Below, piece after piece: positions 35,580 to 46,547 of a stretch of DNA of 64,000 nt; the first letter of the stretch is position 1, and each line of letters starts with the position of its first letter. A model generated the notes under the pieces. The model saw nothing but the letters and a program-made list of their open reading frames with translations. It did no database searches and was not told where the DNA came from. Both the position numbers and the translations under genes were made by a program. Source of the DNA: Clarkia xantiana subsp. parviflora (Eukaryota > Streptophyta > Magnoliopsida > Myrtales > Onagraceae); contig JAPTYO010000008.1 in the NCBI GenBank assembly GCA_036873135.1, forward strand, positions 41,578,819-41,642,818. The letters run 5' to 3'.

Positions 35580-37108
35580 TTAGTTGCTTTGAATCCTAAC
35601 AATACAAAGTTGCAATTTCATCCTAACAAATTGTACTAAAATATGTGGAAAATAAGACAAACACATAACAAAATATGTTAAAAATAATAAGTTTAGATAA
35701 AAATATTAACAATTCTTATGAAACCATATAAACTATAAATAACTGAATACAAAAGTTAAAGTATATAAAACATAAGTGATATATCATTTAGTGAATATAA
35801 GAAGTATATAACTATAAATAAAATAAACGCATAAAAAATATGTTAAAAATAATAAATAGAAAGTTGCAATTACATCCTAACAAATTGTATTAAAATATAT
35901 GGCGAACAAAATAAGCACAGAACAAAATATGTTAAAAATAATAAGTCTAGATAAAAATATTGACAATAAACTATAAATAATTGAATAAAAAATATAGTAT
36001 ATAAGGCATAATTGATATATATTTTAGTGAATATAAGCAGTATATAACTATAAATAAAATAAACACATAAAAAGTATGTTAAAAATAATAATATATATTA
36101 GATACAAATATTAACAATTCGTAAGAAATACTATTTAAACTATTAATAAATGAATTTAAACACTACAATATATAAGGTGTAGTTGAATATTTGTTGAAAA
36201 TATACAGTCAATAGATAACTGTATTTACTTTCATGAATTTATCAAAAATACGAAGAAAAAAATGATGAGAATAACAAAAGCAAAATAAACTTCTTAAAAT
36301 ATATAAAAAATTCGGAAACACAATTGTTTTTTATAAGATAGTATCTATATATCATATGGATTTATTTATATAAAATATACATAATATAATTTGATAGGTT
36401 TAATATATGGTTAACACATAATATTTTGTACCAATATGTTATCAATAGAAACTATTTGATTGGTTGTCAATTTTTCAAGTTACAAATTATTAAGTTACAT
36501 AGCCAAGTAGTAATGAAGAAGTTCTAGATTGCATCAAATTATCTTATTGGTTCTCACCAAACGTCAGGTTTTCCACATACGTATTTTCAACCACCATAAT
36601 TACATTCTCTTATCATTTATTTTTACTTAAATAAAAAATTATATTTGTCAAAAAGAAGAAATTACTTTTAACATTATTAATTGGAACACTAATAAAATTT
36701 TAATTATCAATTAAACATATGTGTTACTATAAAAGATCTGTACAATTTAGAAAAAAACAAAATCTAATAGATACTACAGTTACAAGATTATATAATTACA
36801 ATCATATTTACTATGATTTTTAGAATATATTTCGATGGTTTTTAATGAGTATACTCAAAAAAAGCGTAATGTCAAATGAGTAAAACTATAAACTAACAAA
36901 CAGAACTAATGTTTACACGTTAAAATAGAGTTATATAAGCTTATATATACACACGCCTCAAATATGTAGTAGTACATTGAATATATTAGTTTAAATAATA
37001 ATAACACTAATCAAATTAAATATCAACATCAAATTTTAATTTTCATAATATTATAGCAATTATATAAAAAAAAATACTTACCGCGCAACGCGCGGGTCTG
37101 CCGCCTAA
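35580..37108 (+). mobile_element. Helitron-like non-autonomous segment with 3' hairpin and CTAA end
   Basis: The right end has the classic Helitron signature: a perfect hairpin CCGCGC-AAC-GCGCGG at 37081-37095, then nine bases, then CTAA (37105-37108) followed by T. The body is very AT-rich and non-coding and contains a 254-bp direct repeat. The 5' end (expected to start TC after an A) is not located. No Rep/helicase gene is present. Confidence 0.6.
35606..36140. repeat. About 254-bp AT-rich tandem repeat
   Basis: Blocks starting AAAGTTGCAAT at 35606 and 35860 run in parallel, including CATCCTAACAAATTGTA, TATGTTAAAAATAATAAG and GTGAATATAAG. A partial third block follows. Confidence 0.75.
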
Positions 37109-37183
37109 TATATATATAATCTGGTTCTTTTTTGTATGTATCATCTGTTAGCAGCTAACTTCTATGTGAATGTATGTGTGTTT

Positions 37184-37764
37184 TGTTGGATCCCTGACAA
37201 GATGGAGAGTCGGATCCTTTTATAAATACGGGTATGTGTCTCGGGTCGTCTGGTATGTCGGGTCTTCGCACGTGTTTAGGCGTGTACGTCTTCGAATACC
37301 TGCACGAGGGGTAATATCGCACACCACGCAGAGGGGGGGTGGAGTGCAATGAACCCTCTCTGAAGCTTAAATTAGAATTGTAGAGAGAGAAAGCTAGAGA
37401 GAGGTCAGAGTTTCAGCGTCAACATAATTGTGAAATGAATGATCAAGACTCCTATTTATAGGGAACCTTGGAATCAGACCGGGTTTTGAACGGTCCAACG
37501 CCGGTTTAATTGTAATATGTGAACATGACGTGGACGAGCGTGAAGTTGACATCGGGGAGCCCAACACGTGTTGTATACGCATATATAGGAGTTTGCGCGT
37601 ATTCGTGGTTGTAATCCGGACGAGTCTTTCACTCGGGATAGGCGTATGCGTATCCCGGGCCATTTTGGACTCATGGGTGATTATTTTAGAACCGTTGGTG
37701 GGTTTGACGTGTAAACAAAGTCCGAATAGCGTAAAACGAACCCGCATCGGACGTATAACCATCA
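37184..37764 (-). repeat. T3 3' LTR
   Basis: On the minus strand it begins TGATGGTTATACGTCCG (37764) and ends GGGATCCAACA (37184). Its TATA box is CCCTATAAATAGG (about 37450-37462). It is clearly homologous to the T1 LTR at 29723-30330, inverted. Confidence 0.85.
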
Positions 37765-38305
37765 TTTTCCCCCGAGTCAAGTAATGGTGCGGCCCTTGCT
37801 TGACTCTATTTTCGATAGAGTATACGTTCGATTTAAGTTCAGGTGTTACCTTGGTGTGGACTTACTGTCCGTTGGCGTGTGGGCCTCAATGTCGTGCATC
37901 CCTCATTTTGTTTAACGAGAGTGACTATAAGTGCTGACATGGTTAGCGCATCGAGAATACATATGCAACATGTATATACGTAATAATATAAGGCTATATA
38001 TGCAACATGGGTACAAAATCTAACATGTATGCGGACGTGATATACGTGCGTACGTGAGCAGACGCGCGACGTGTAACGTCATGAAACTAAACATGTAGAT
38101 ATGGTCATATATATGTAATGACATGGGTATAAGAATATGCATGCCGGGATTATGATAATAAACACGTGACATGGATATGCAAACATATGAATGTATATGT
38201 AGACATGTATATGTACGTGCGGATATGTAAGCATGTGTAGTGCTAATAACTCATATAAAAGAGTTAGAAAAAAATATGGAGGGGGTAGGGAGTTACCCAC
38301 ATATG

Positions 38306-38314
38306 TATATAAAG
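38306..38314 (+). promoter_or_regulatory. TATA-box candidate for the T3 antisense gene
   Basis: TATATAAAG on the plus strand, upstream of a possible leader exon that ends at the donor TTTCCAG|GTATGA (38620/38621). The acceptor CTGCAG at 39370 would join it to the ATG at 39440. Confidence 0.5.
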
Positions 38315-38320
38315 GGGAGA

Positions 38321-39439
38321 GCATGTAAACCCCTCATCATTTTACCTCCACATTTCAAAATTGTCTTCTCCCTTTTCTTAAAGAGTAAGTTGCTTAGGAT
38401 TAAAGACACTCACCTACACACACCCCTCCATCACCGGCCGGCCACCACTCATAGACGTGACAAGCTCGTGGCGGCGAGCCCAACATCGGCAGGACGAGCG
38501 GCGGACGCAGCGGCGCACGGCGGGCGTACGGCGGCGGGACTTCTGAGGGTCAAAACGGGGTGTCCGACCTCGACTTTGGTGGTGATTCAGTTTTTCGAGG
38601 CCAATTAGAATCATTTCCAGGTATGATAGTGTCTTTGCTTGCATTAATTTGGCCAATCCTTGGCTTGATTGAAACTTGACTATTCATGCCCACCAAGTGT
38701 TTGATGAAATGCCTAGAATAGTTTAGTATATAAAAAAGAGCATGAAAATGGCTAAGTGTTTTAGCTCTAGCATGTATAGGACAAGAGTGTTACTTCCCAT
38801 ATTGATTGTCATCCTTGGTTGATGTATATGTCGTCGTGGTATGTTCGTATATGTTTTGATTATACGATGACGCTTGTAGCTATAATTGAGCTTTATATCT
38901 CCCAAGATATGTATGTATGTATCCATGTCCTACACAAGTTAGAAAACATATGCATATAGATATTAATGCTATGGATATGATTACACTTATTACCTTAGAC
39001 ATTCGCCTTAGGCCATGTATGTGGGGGTAGATGCATGTAAGCATACGTAGGCGCTCATGAGCATACATAGATGTATGTAAGCATATGTAGTCGCGCATGG
39101 GCGTGCGTAGGTGTACGCGGGTATATAGGTGCACGTAGGTATACGTAGTCGTGCATATGCACATGTAGACCGTATAAGTGTTGGGACGAAGCCCTTACCG
39201 ACATAGAGTTGCCCCCGTATAGGGGATGTTCGCTACGTAGTAGTTGAACACTTATAGGTTTGTAAGTATGATGTTGCCCCTGAGTGGGTGACGTTCATTG
39301 TATAATAGAGGTTGTTGACGCGAAGGATGTATGCGCGTGTGTTGAGAAGATTGTTGTTGTACTTCTGCAGGAGTTGTAGTGTGAGGTGTTGGCGCGTCCA
39401 TCATTAGGATTTCCTTCTCGTCTCGCGGGATTTATCAGT
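38321..39439 (+). other. Leader region of the T3 antisense gene, with CATGTATGT-type low-complexity repeats
   Basis: Between the TATA candidate and the ATG there is no sustained frame. A GC-rich patch (38430-38560) may be 5' UTR. From 38890 to 39170 the sequence is a run of imperfect GTAGGTGTACG/CATGTAAGCATACGTAG repeats within the putative leader intron. Confidence 0.45.
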
Positions 39440-40633
39440 ATGAGTAAGTTTCACATTCCTACTCCATTAGTTAGACATTGTTCTATTTCAGATTCTGATT
39501 CCGATTCAGAGGGTCCGGAGTCGTCTGGGCCGGAAAATGTGGAGGATATATATTCTTCTCCCGAGTCAGAGCCTCATTCGGAGTCAGAAAATATTCTCCA
39601 AATATTTGCTGGCAACGTACCGGATCATGACGACTATAAACATTATGTTGATCATTCTGGGCTTTGTCCCCTGGTAGAGGCGTTCTTTCCTTTCGACGTT
39701 GTTACTGATGCTGCTACGGGAACACCAACTATGCTCCAGAGGAGTTGTCGCCCGTGTATACCTCCCAGATTCGAGAGGGTTTGTGCTTTCCTTATTGTCG
39801 GGACTTGCGCAGATTGTGCCGCTACTACCGGATTTCTCCTCTTGATCTTGCGCCCTCCGGCATAAGGTATTGGGTTTGCTTTCGAGTGTTATGTCATCAG
39901 CAGTCATGGTATTACTCGACTTTTCTTTTCCGCTACTTCTTCCGGCTCCAGCGTCCGGACGGGTCTGACTTGTGTTCTATCTCTGTCCGCTGGCCTTCGA
40001 TGAGGGGGGACAACTTTTATGCCCTTGGATTGGGGGAGGTGATGTGGGATACTACCCTTCGCTTTGTTACTGCTGTTGATCGCTCAAATGGACATTGGAA
40101 GAAGTACTACTTCTTTACTAACGACATGGGGACAACTTGGCCTATCATCTGTATTACCAAGACTGATCTCGTGCCGGCTTTTCGTGATTTTTCTGAGTCG
40201 GACAAAGCGGGATGAATTGATATATCGGGCACACAAGACGCGCACATATAGGCTCTTGCCTCGCGTGATGGAGCGAGATTTGCGCCAGGCTGGTATTTGC
40301 ACACCTCCTTAGGGAGGTCCTTCGGTATGTTATGAACCTTTATAACTTCATTGTGCTGTGATGTAGGCTGGTGTCATGGAAAAAATTCGCGCTTGCAAGC
40401 GGGTCCTCCGGGTGGTGTTGTTCCTCCCGTGCGGAGTGGTCGTACAGACGTTTCTGCTGTGATCCAGGGTATGCAGCCCGGACGCGCGAAGGGGAACGCG
40501 GGTAAGTTGCATTTTTGTGAGATCTGTTTCCTTGTCTGTGTTACATGTTCTTGTTCTCATCTTGCTTTGTTCCTTTTGTAGGTCGGTCCCAGCTTGTGAC
40601 CGAACGTGTTGTTGCTGCAAATGATACTCCACC
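39440..40633 (+). pseudogene. T3 antisense gene, 5' part (four exons, cut by T4)
   Basis: This gene lies opposite to gag-pol. Exons: 39440-39443 (ATG A), 39492-40292, 40367-40501, and 40582-40633 where T4 interrupts; the junctions keep phase. The protein starts with a Ser/acidic stretch (SDSDSEGPESSGPE), then the globular part with GLCFPYCRDLRRLCRYY, RYWVCFRVLCHQQSWYYS and HWKKYYFFTNDMGTTWP. A frameshift lies between about 39700 and 39740, because the N-terminal stretch and the globular part are in different frames. The globular part matches the T4 gene in layout and key residues (FPFCGNL..MCQHYK and LCFRQRWVYSLKLF). I compare it with the Pfam 'putative gypsy type transposon' family; function unknown. 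Confidence 0.65.
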
Positions 40634-40831
40634 TCGGGGCCTACTCAGAGGCACTTTGTCGGGAGCGTTTAGCTCGCTGGTCAGGTCCGACTCTGTCGGG
40701 ACCTCTCATCCTCGGGTTCCCTTCGTCGGGATCCTTTGCCTGGGCCATCTTGGCCTTCGTTTAGGGCCCACCGGGCCTATTTGCCGTTTCCTCGCCGTTA
40801 AAGGGCCTAACGGCTGTACTCGAACCCATCA
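40634..40831 (-). repeat. T4 3' LTR fragment (first 198 bp)
   Basis: Matches 51011-51208 with about three visible differences. On the minus strand it begins TGATGGGTTCGAGTACAG and is broken at 40634, next to the T3 exon sequence. Confidence 0.88.
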
Positions 40832-41214
40832 TTTTCCCCCAAGACATGAGGGACTTTTAGTTCGTCGTGTCTTTCAACTTCCGACCTCCTGATATTGGAA
40901 TCGGGGATCTTTGTCTTGGCACAGTCACTTAATACTAGTCTTCTCCTTCACGTTTCCTCGATGCTTTGTGGATAACTGCTAAATCTGAGGGGACTTTTCG
41001 ATTCCCCAGTTCATTAAATGCAGCAGCTAGTGAAGCGACGTCCTCTGTACTCGTGCCTGATTTTTCGCGCCTGTATTTTCTGAAAAGTGCTTTTCAGGCC
41101 GTTTCATCATTACACCCGTTACCCTTCTGCACGTTCCATCTCAACGGTCCAGATTAAAACTCTTCAACTTCGACGACTCAGATTCGAAGTGTCCCTTCAA
41201 CTGTCTTCTTCGCC

Positions 41215-41222
41215 TATAAAAC
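41215..41222 (+). promoter_or_regulatory. TATA box of the T4 antisense gene
   Basis: TATAAAAC in the context TTCGCCTATAAAACCCTAG on the plus strand. It is about 156 bp upstream of the ATG at 41371, with a plausible start site near CACAGTTTAAC (41236-41246). It lies inside the element but outside the LTR, so the gene would have its own promoter. Confidence 0.65.
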
Positions 41223-41370
41223 CCTAGCCACGGGCACAGTTTAACTTTTACCGTTTCCGAATTCTCAAAAGCTCTCTGCAACTTCTTTGCGAATTCAAGC
41301 CCTGCAATTCAGATTTTCTCCGGTCATCTTTCCGGCAACGCCAAGTTCGTTCCTTCAACCTCCAATCGCC

Positions 41371-44036
41371 ATGTCTGGTAAGGGTCTCTTCTCTATTGCT
41401 CGTTCATGTCTTCCTTGTTTACAGCTTTCCGAAAATCCCACTGTGCCTTCCTTGCCATTGCTACTTTTCAGACAGCGGATCCAGCTCTGAGGGGAGAAAG
41501 CCCTTCAACTTCGATTATGCCCTGAATGAAATCTCCAACACTGCTTATGATGCAGCTCTCCGAGAGGGGTGCATCACTTCTACTTGGGAACCTCGTTTCC
41601 CGTATCCCTGGCCTCGCCCCTCGGGTAACCTTGAGGTTACTCGTCCCCGAAAAGGGGAGGTATTTGTCTCTACGGGGCAAGTATCAGCGGGGATCAGATT
41701 CCCCTTCTGTGGTAATCTGGTCGAGATGTGCCAGCACTATAAAACTCATCCGACCACCTTCTCTCCGCACGCCATTCGCCTGTGGAATGCTTTCCAGGTT
41801 CTCTGCTTCCGACAGCGGTGGGTGTACAGCCTCAAGCTCTTCAGGACCTTCTATGGGATGAAGTGCAACGAGGCGGGGGTTTGCGCCTTCTACCCCCGAA
41901 TGCCGAAGTGGAGCAAGGAACAACTTGGACGATGCAGCTGGACCAGCGACACCTGGAAGGTGGTCAAGGGTCGGGGACTCCTGGTTGATACGGGGTCCGA
42001 TAACAGCAGTTGGAAAAGGAGCTACTTTTTTATCCAACATTCTTCGATCCCCTGGCCCCGATGGGAGGTGGAAGCAGATTCTCCGCCTGCCTTCCACACC
42101 TACACCGACGAAGATTTTCAAACTCTTCAAATTATCCAGCTCTACCGATGGGGGGAGTCCTACACTCCCCTCGACGCCAATTCTCTCGTGGAGCGGGACC
42201 TGGTGAACGCCGGGATCCGACTCCTCGATATAATCTCTGGGGGGCAGCTTTTCGACAGCCCCTCCAATGTGGTTCCTTGGGCAAACTTCTAACTCTTTTT
42301 CGTTTACTGTTTGCAGCCAAGAGGGTATCTGTGCTGACCGATCTGTTCCTTAAGCAGGGGGAGACTGATGCTGTCCGCCCCTCGCGGAAGAGGAAGTCTG
42401 CCAAGAAGGCTGCTGCTCCGTCGGGGTCTCCTTCTGCGGAGCAGCCTAAGCGGAAGCGCGTGGATCTGGACCAACTCTTCGACGTCCAGAATGCTGAAGA
42501 AGGTAAAAAGCTCCGACTTGCTATTAAATCATATAGGAGGATGGTCCCGAAGGATTTGATTCCTTCAACCAAGGAGGCCCGTATTGCTGACGTCAGACGA
42601 ATCCTTCGAGGCAAAACTCCTCGTGTCTTGAAGGCGGGCTACTACCACTACCGCGGGAAGGATCAATATGTCTCCCGACGTATTGTTTGGTGTAAGAATC
42701 CTGATGAACTTTCTGACTACATATCTAAAGCCTCTCGTCCTCTAGGTGCAGGTCGCTCAGGGGCTCCATCGGGTGCTGAAGCTTTTGCGGGTGCACCGTC
42801 TTCAACAGGGGCGCCTCCCTCAACTGGGGAGAAGACCCCGACCGGCGAACAGTTTCGTCGGGTGGAAAGCTTGACTCCTCCGCGGAGACCGATGAGGGTG
42901 GCTCCCTCCGTCATCGTCGGAGGACGGGGCAGTCTCCCTTGAAACCAACCTCTCAGGGGCTGCCCCCTTTATCTTCTCCGCAGCAGCGACAGCCGTCGCC
43001 CATCCACGACTTCACTCCTTCCCCCGCCCGGGTCGAGCCGGAGGCGTGCCCCTCCACGATTCGTTCTCCTCCTCCTGTCCCTCTCGATGGGAGTTTCTAC
43101 AGGGCCTTCGACCCCGCACAAGTGAATGCCCCCTGGACTCCAATCCAAACACTGCAAGGAGTCCAGCTCCGACAAGGGGACCAGCATCAGGACCTGGCTC
43201 TACATCTACTGGCAGGCTCGATCCTGCCCAGCATGCGGTACCCGATTTTCCTGAATCGGACTGCTATGCATCGGGATGTCAGAGAGATGTCCCTGCGTCG
43301 GATAGAGGTAAAACTTCGCTTCTCTCTTTTCATTGGTAAATCTGGTTGTTTGTCTATTAACACTTTTCTTTCTTCTATTGTAGGAGCTCGGGACTTCAAC
43401 CGTCTTTTCGGGTACCTCATCGCCTATGATGAGTCCCGGGAGCGGGACCGGGCGGCCATCGACAAGCTTAAGGAGGATCTTGCAGCCTCCAAGTCTTCGC
43501 GGGGGAAACTTGCCAAGGAGCAGGCCGTCTTTGTTCAAAAGGTTCAGGACCTCCAAAAGCAGGTCGGAGACTTCGAGGGGCTCCTGAGGCAAGAGCGACA
43601 CGAGCGGCAGGCTGCTGAGGACAAGCTGGTCCTCGAGAAGAAGGCTCTGGAGGAGCAGGTCGCGGGGGTTCCTGCGCAGCTGGTCGCGGCCGAGGCCAAA
43701 GGTCGGGAGGATTATCGGAAGTCTGAGGACTTCCAGGCTGATGCTATGAAGTTCTTTGGCGCGGAGGTGGAGAACACTCTCTTCAATGCGGTTGAGGAGC
43801 TCCACCTGGAGTATGGCGACGCCATCAATTTTGACAAGTCTCCTTCCCTCGCCCCCTTCGCGAAGAAATACTTTGCTCTTTCTGAGGAGAGTGATGGGGG
43901 GAGTACTCCCGCAATTGCCGAAGACGCAGCAGATGCCCCGATAGTCGATCCTCCCGCGGCCGACCCTGTGGAGACTTCTGCCACCGACTTCGTGGACCCA
44001 GCTCCCGCCGATGCCGCTGACAAGGACCAGGTCTAA
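41371..44036 (+). CDS. T4 antisense gene: spliced, globular domain, NLS-like basic tract, coiled coil, acidic tail; function unknown
   Basis: Best model: exon 1 41371-41377 (ATG TCT G), exon 2 41472-42212, exon 3 42317-about 42900, exon 4 about 42940-43307, exon 5 43384-44036. Exon 2 encodes SGSSSEGRKPFNFDY, then RFPFCGNLVEMCQHYK, FSPHAIRLWNAFQVLCFRQR and WKRSYFFIQ, matching the T3 antisense gene. Exon 3 has basic NLS-like runs (SRKRKSAKK, PKRKRVD). Exon 5 has a long heptad-like coiled coil (LKEDLAASKSSRGKLAKEQ ... EGLLRQERHERQAAEDKL) and an acidic tail ending DAADKDQV. Oddities: the expected donor after 42212 reads GG instead of GT, and the frame changes near 42900-42940 with no convincing intron. 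This copy may therefore be slightly damaged. It resembles the 'putative gypsy type transposon' proteins and the antisense ORFs reported from Tat-lineage elements. Confidence 0.72.
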
Positions 44037-44873
44037 CTGCTCCGATTTTTTCAATGCACTTCTCCAAGTGGCTTTACTATACCTGCTTAGGTCGATACTT
44101 CGACACTTAAGACATTCTCGTACATCACTCAAGACGATTTACTAATTTGCCCCACTTAAGGTGACTTACCATCATGCACCACTTAAGGCGTCTTTTCAAT
44201 ACTCAGAATAAATCTAAGAATCACGCGTCACTTAAGACGGCTTAATCTCGTGCATCACTTAAGACGACTTAATCTCGCGCATCACTTAAGACGACTTAAT
44301 CCCGTGCATCACTTAAGACGACTTAATCCCGTGCATCACTTAAGACGACTTTTCTCATGCATCACTTAAGACGACTTTCTCTCGTGCATCACTTAAGACG
44401 ACTTAATATCGTGCACCACTTAAGGCGACTTTTCAACCTGCGCCACTTAAGGTGACCTAATTCTTATGTACCACTCAAGGCGACGTTTCAGTACTTAGAA
44501 TAAATCTAAGAATCGTGCACCACATAAGGCGACTTTTCTCGTGCACCACTCAAGGCGACTTAATTCTTATGCACCACTCAAGGCGACTTTACATCGTGCA
44601 CCACTCAAGGCGACTTAACCTCGTGCACCACTTAAGGCGACTTTACATCGTGCACCACTCAAGGCGACTTTAACACTTAGCATAAATCTAAGAATAACTC
44701 TGATTGGGAGCAACCTCTTTATTATTGATGGCATAAAATTTGCTTACATCGAATTAAACGATAAACAGTATACACCACTTAAGGCGATTTTACATCGGGC
44801 ACCACTTAAGGCGACTTTATCGGGCACCGCTTAAGGCGACTTTTCATCGGGCACCACTTAAGGCGACTTTTCA
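44037..44873. repeat. Minisatellite between the converging antisense gene and pol of T4
   Basis: About 25 copies of a 22-32-bp unit of the form CGTGCACCACTTAAGGCGACTT (variants CATCACTTAAGACGACTTAATC). They fill almost all of the 837 bp between the antisense-gene stop and the pol stop. A short non-repeat insert with CTTAGAATAAATCTAAGAAT occurs three times and may serve as a polyadenylation region (AATAAA within it). Confidence 0.88.
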
Positions 44874-46547
44874 TCAAGCATGGTGTTTCTTCAAGTGTTC
44901 GCCACTAAAAGAATGCTTTAATACTCTGCCATCGAGGTCTTCCAATTTGTACGCATTTGGAGCTGGCATCCCCACGACCTTATAAGGTCCTTCCCATTTT
45001 GGTGACATCTTGTTGATTCGATCCAAGAGGGTAAACTCGTTGCGACGCCAAACCAGCTCCCCGACGAAGAATTGTCGGGACTTCACTCGCCGATTGTAGT
45101 ACCTGGCCGTCGCCAAACGCATTCGAGCTTGGACTTCATCGGCTTCCCGCCTCTTCTCTTCGAGCAAGTCCAAGTCCAGACGTCTCATCTCATCATTCGT
45201 CAGAGGCTCGTAATATCCCATCCGATGGGATGCCACAGCTACCTCCACGGGGGCGACAGCCTCCGTGCCATAAACGAGGCCAAACGGAGTCTCCCCCGTT
45301 GATCGTTTGGGTGTCGTTCTAACAGCCCAAAGCACGTTTTCCAGCTCGTTCAGCCATTTGCCCTTCAAGGCGTAGACCCTCTTCTTCAGGCCATCCATCA
45401 CGATTTTGTTGGCTGATTCCACCTGACCGTTAGTCTGAGCATGGCGTACGGAAGCTGTCCAATGCTCGATGTTCAACTCCTCCAGATACTCCCTCACCTG
45501 AGAGCCGTTAAACGGTGGACCATTATCGCTGATCACCACCTTAGGAATCCCGTATCTGGACACAATATGGGTCTGGAGGAACTTGACGATCTGGTTCCCC
45601 GTCGTTCTGGCCAACGCCTTTGCCTCTATCCATTTCGAAAAATAATCGATAGCTACAATTAAATACTTACATTGACCTTGTGCTTGTGAAAGAGGTCCCA
45701 CCAAGTCGATACCCCATTGCGCGAAGGGCCAAGCGCTCTTGATGGATGTCAAATTAGCGGCCGGAGCCACGATACTTGGGGCGTACTTCTGGCACGCGTC
45801 ACAGGATCGGACCAACGCCGTCGCTTCCTTGCTCATCGTAGGCCAATAATAGCCCAAGTTCAGCACTTTCCTCATAATGGATCGGGCTCCTTCATGACAA
45901 GCCGCGACCCCTTCATGCACCTCCTTCAGGATTCGATTCGTATCGGGTTCTGCCACACACTTCAAGTACGGAGTCGAGAACCAGCCCTTCTTGTACAGCT
46001 GATCGTCTAGCATCACGTAATTAGCCGCGATCCGACGTATCCTGTCAGCTACTACCTTATCATCGGGGACTGCCCCCGTAGTCAAGTATGCGACGATCGG
46101 GGTCATCCAAGTGGGCTCTTCTTCCGGTTTTGCCTCAATGGTACACACCTGTGTCGGGTCGATGGTCGATAAGATCACCTTCTCCAAGAAGTGCACCTTC
46201 CGATTTTCTTCCAAGGGTGCCCCCAGGGCGAATTTGCTTAGGGCGTCTGCCTCTACGTTCTCCTCCCTCGGGATTGCCTCGATATCGAAGCTTTTAAAGC
46301 TCTCTTTCAGGGCTTGTACCTCGCGCAGGTACTTCTTCATTATCGGACTCCTCGCTTCGTATCGCCCTTGAACCTGGTTCACGATTAAAGCTGCGTCACA
46401 CTTCACTCTCAAGTGATCGACTCCAGTGCCTATAGCAATTTTTAGGCCCGTGATAAGGGCTTCATACTCCGCTTCGTTGTTTGTGGCCTTGAATGTTAAA
46501 GCCAAGGCGTATCGGAGCGGTTCACCTTCACCCGGTGGTATCAACAA
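44874..46547 (-). CDS. T4 pol, 3' part: archaeal-type RNase H end and integrase
   Basis: This frame of 557 codons starts within the second RNase H (YALALTFKATNNEAEYEALI ... EENVEADALSKFA). The integrase follows: an HHCC zinc-binding region (HEGVAACHEG ... CDACQ) and the DDE core WGIDLVGPL, VISDNGPPF and NGQVESANK. It ends in a C-terminal domain (VGELVWRRNEF, KWEGPYKVVGMPAPNAYKL, HSFSGEHLKKHHA). The catalytic residues are present. It is separated from the upstream pol frame by a frameshift near 46541-46610, inside the second RNase H. A second RNase H of this type is a hallmark of the Tat lineage. Confidence 0.88.
   Translation of the reverse strand: MLIPPGEGEPLRYALALTFKATNNEAEYEALITGLKIAIGTGVDHLRVKCDAALIVNQVQGRYEARSPIMKKYLREVQALKESFKSFDIEAIPREENVEADALSKFALGAPLEENRKVHFLEKVILSTIDPTQVCTIEAKPEEEPTWMTPIVAYLTTGAVPDDKVVADRIRRIAANYVMLDDQLYKKGWFSTPYLKCVAEPDTNRILKEVHEGVAACHEGARSIMRKVLNLGYYWPTMSKEATALVRSCDACQKYAPSIVAPAANLTSIKSAWPFAQWGIDLVGPLSQAQGQCKYLIVAIDYFSKWIEAKALARTTGNQIVKFLQTHIVSRYGIPKVVISDNGPPFNGSQVREYLEELNIEHWTASVRHAQTNGQVESANKIVMDGLKKRVYALKGKWLNELENVLWAVRTTPKRSTGETPFGLVYGTEAVAPVEVAVASHRMGYYEPLTNDEMRRLDLDLLEEKRREADEVQARMRLATARYYNRRVKSRQFFVGELVWRRNEFTLLDRINKMSPKWEGPYKVVGMPAPNAYKLEDLDGRVLKHSFSGEHLKKHHA

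Noticed and set aside
37081..37096. GC hairpin as a bacterial-type terminator
   Set aside because: The host is a plant, there is no T-run, and the following CTAA-T fits a Helitron end better.
40832..41125. LTR extending to about 950 bp (50555-51502)
   Set aside because: The polypurine tract GGGGGAAAA before TGATGG and the matching TGATGG starts in T1, T2, T3 and T5 place the LTR border at 40831/51208, leaving the extra match as interior sequence.
44037..44873. CRISPR-like regular short repeats
   Set aside because: There are no unique spacers, the units vary and abut, and the context is a plant retrotransposon; this is a minisatellite.
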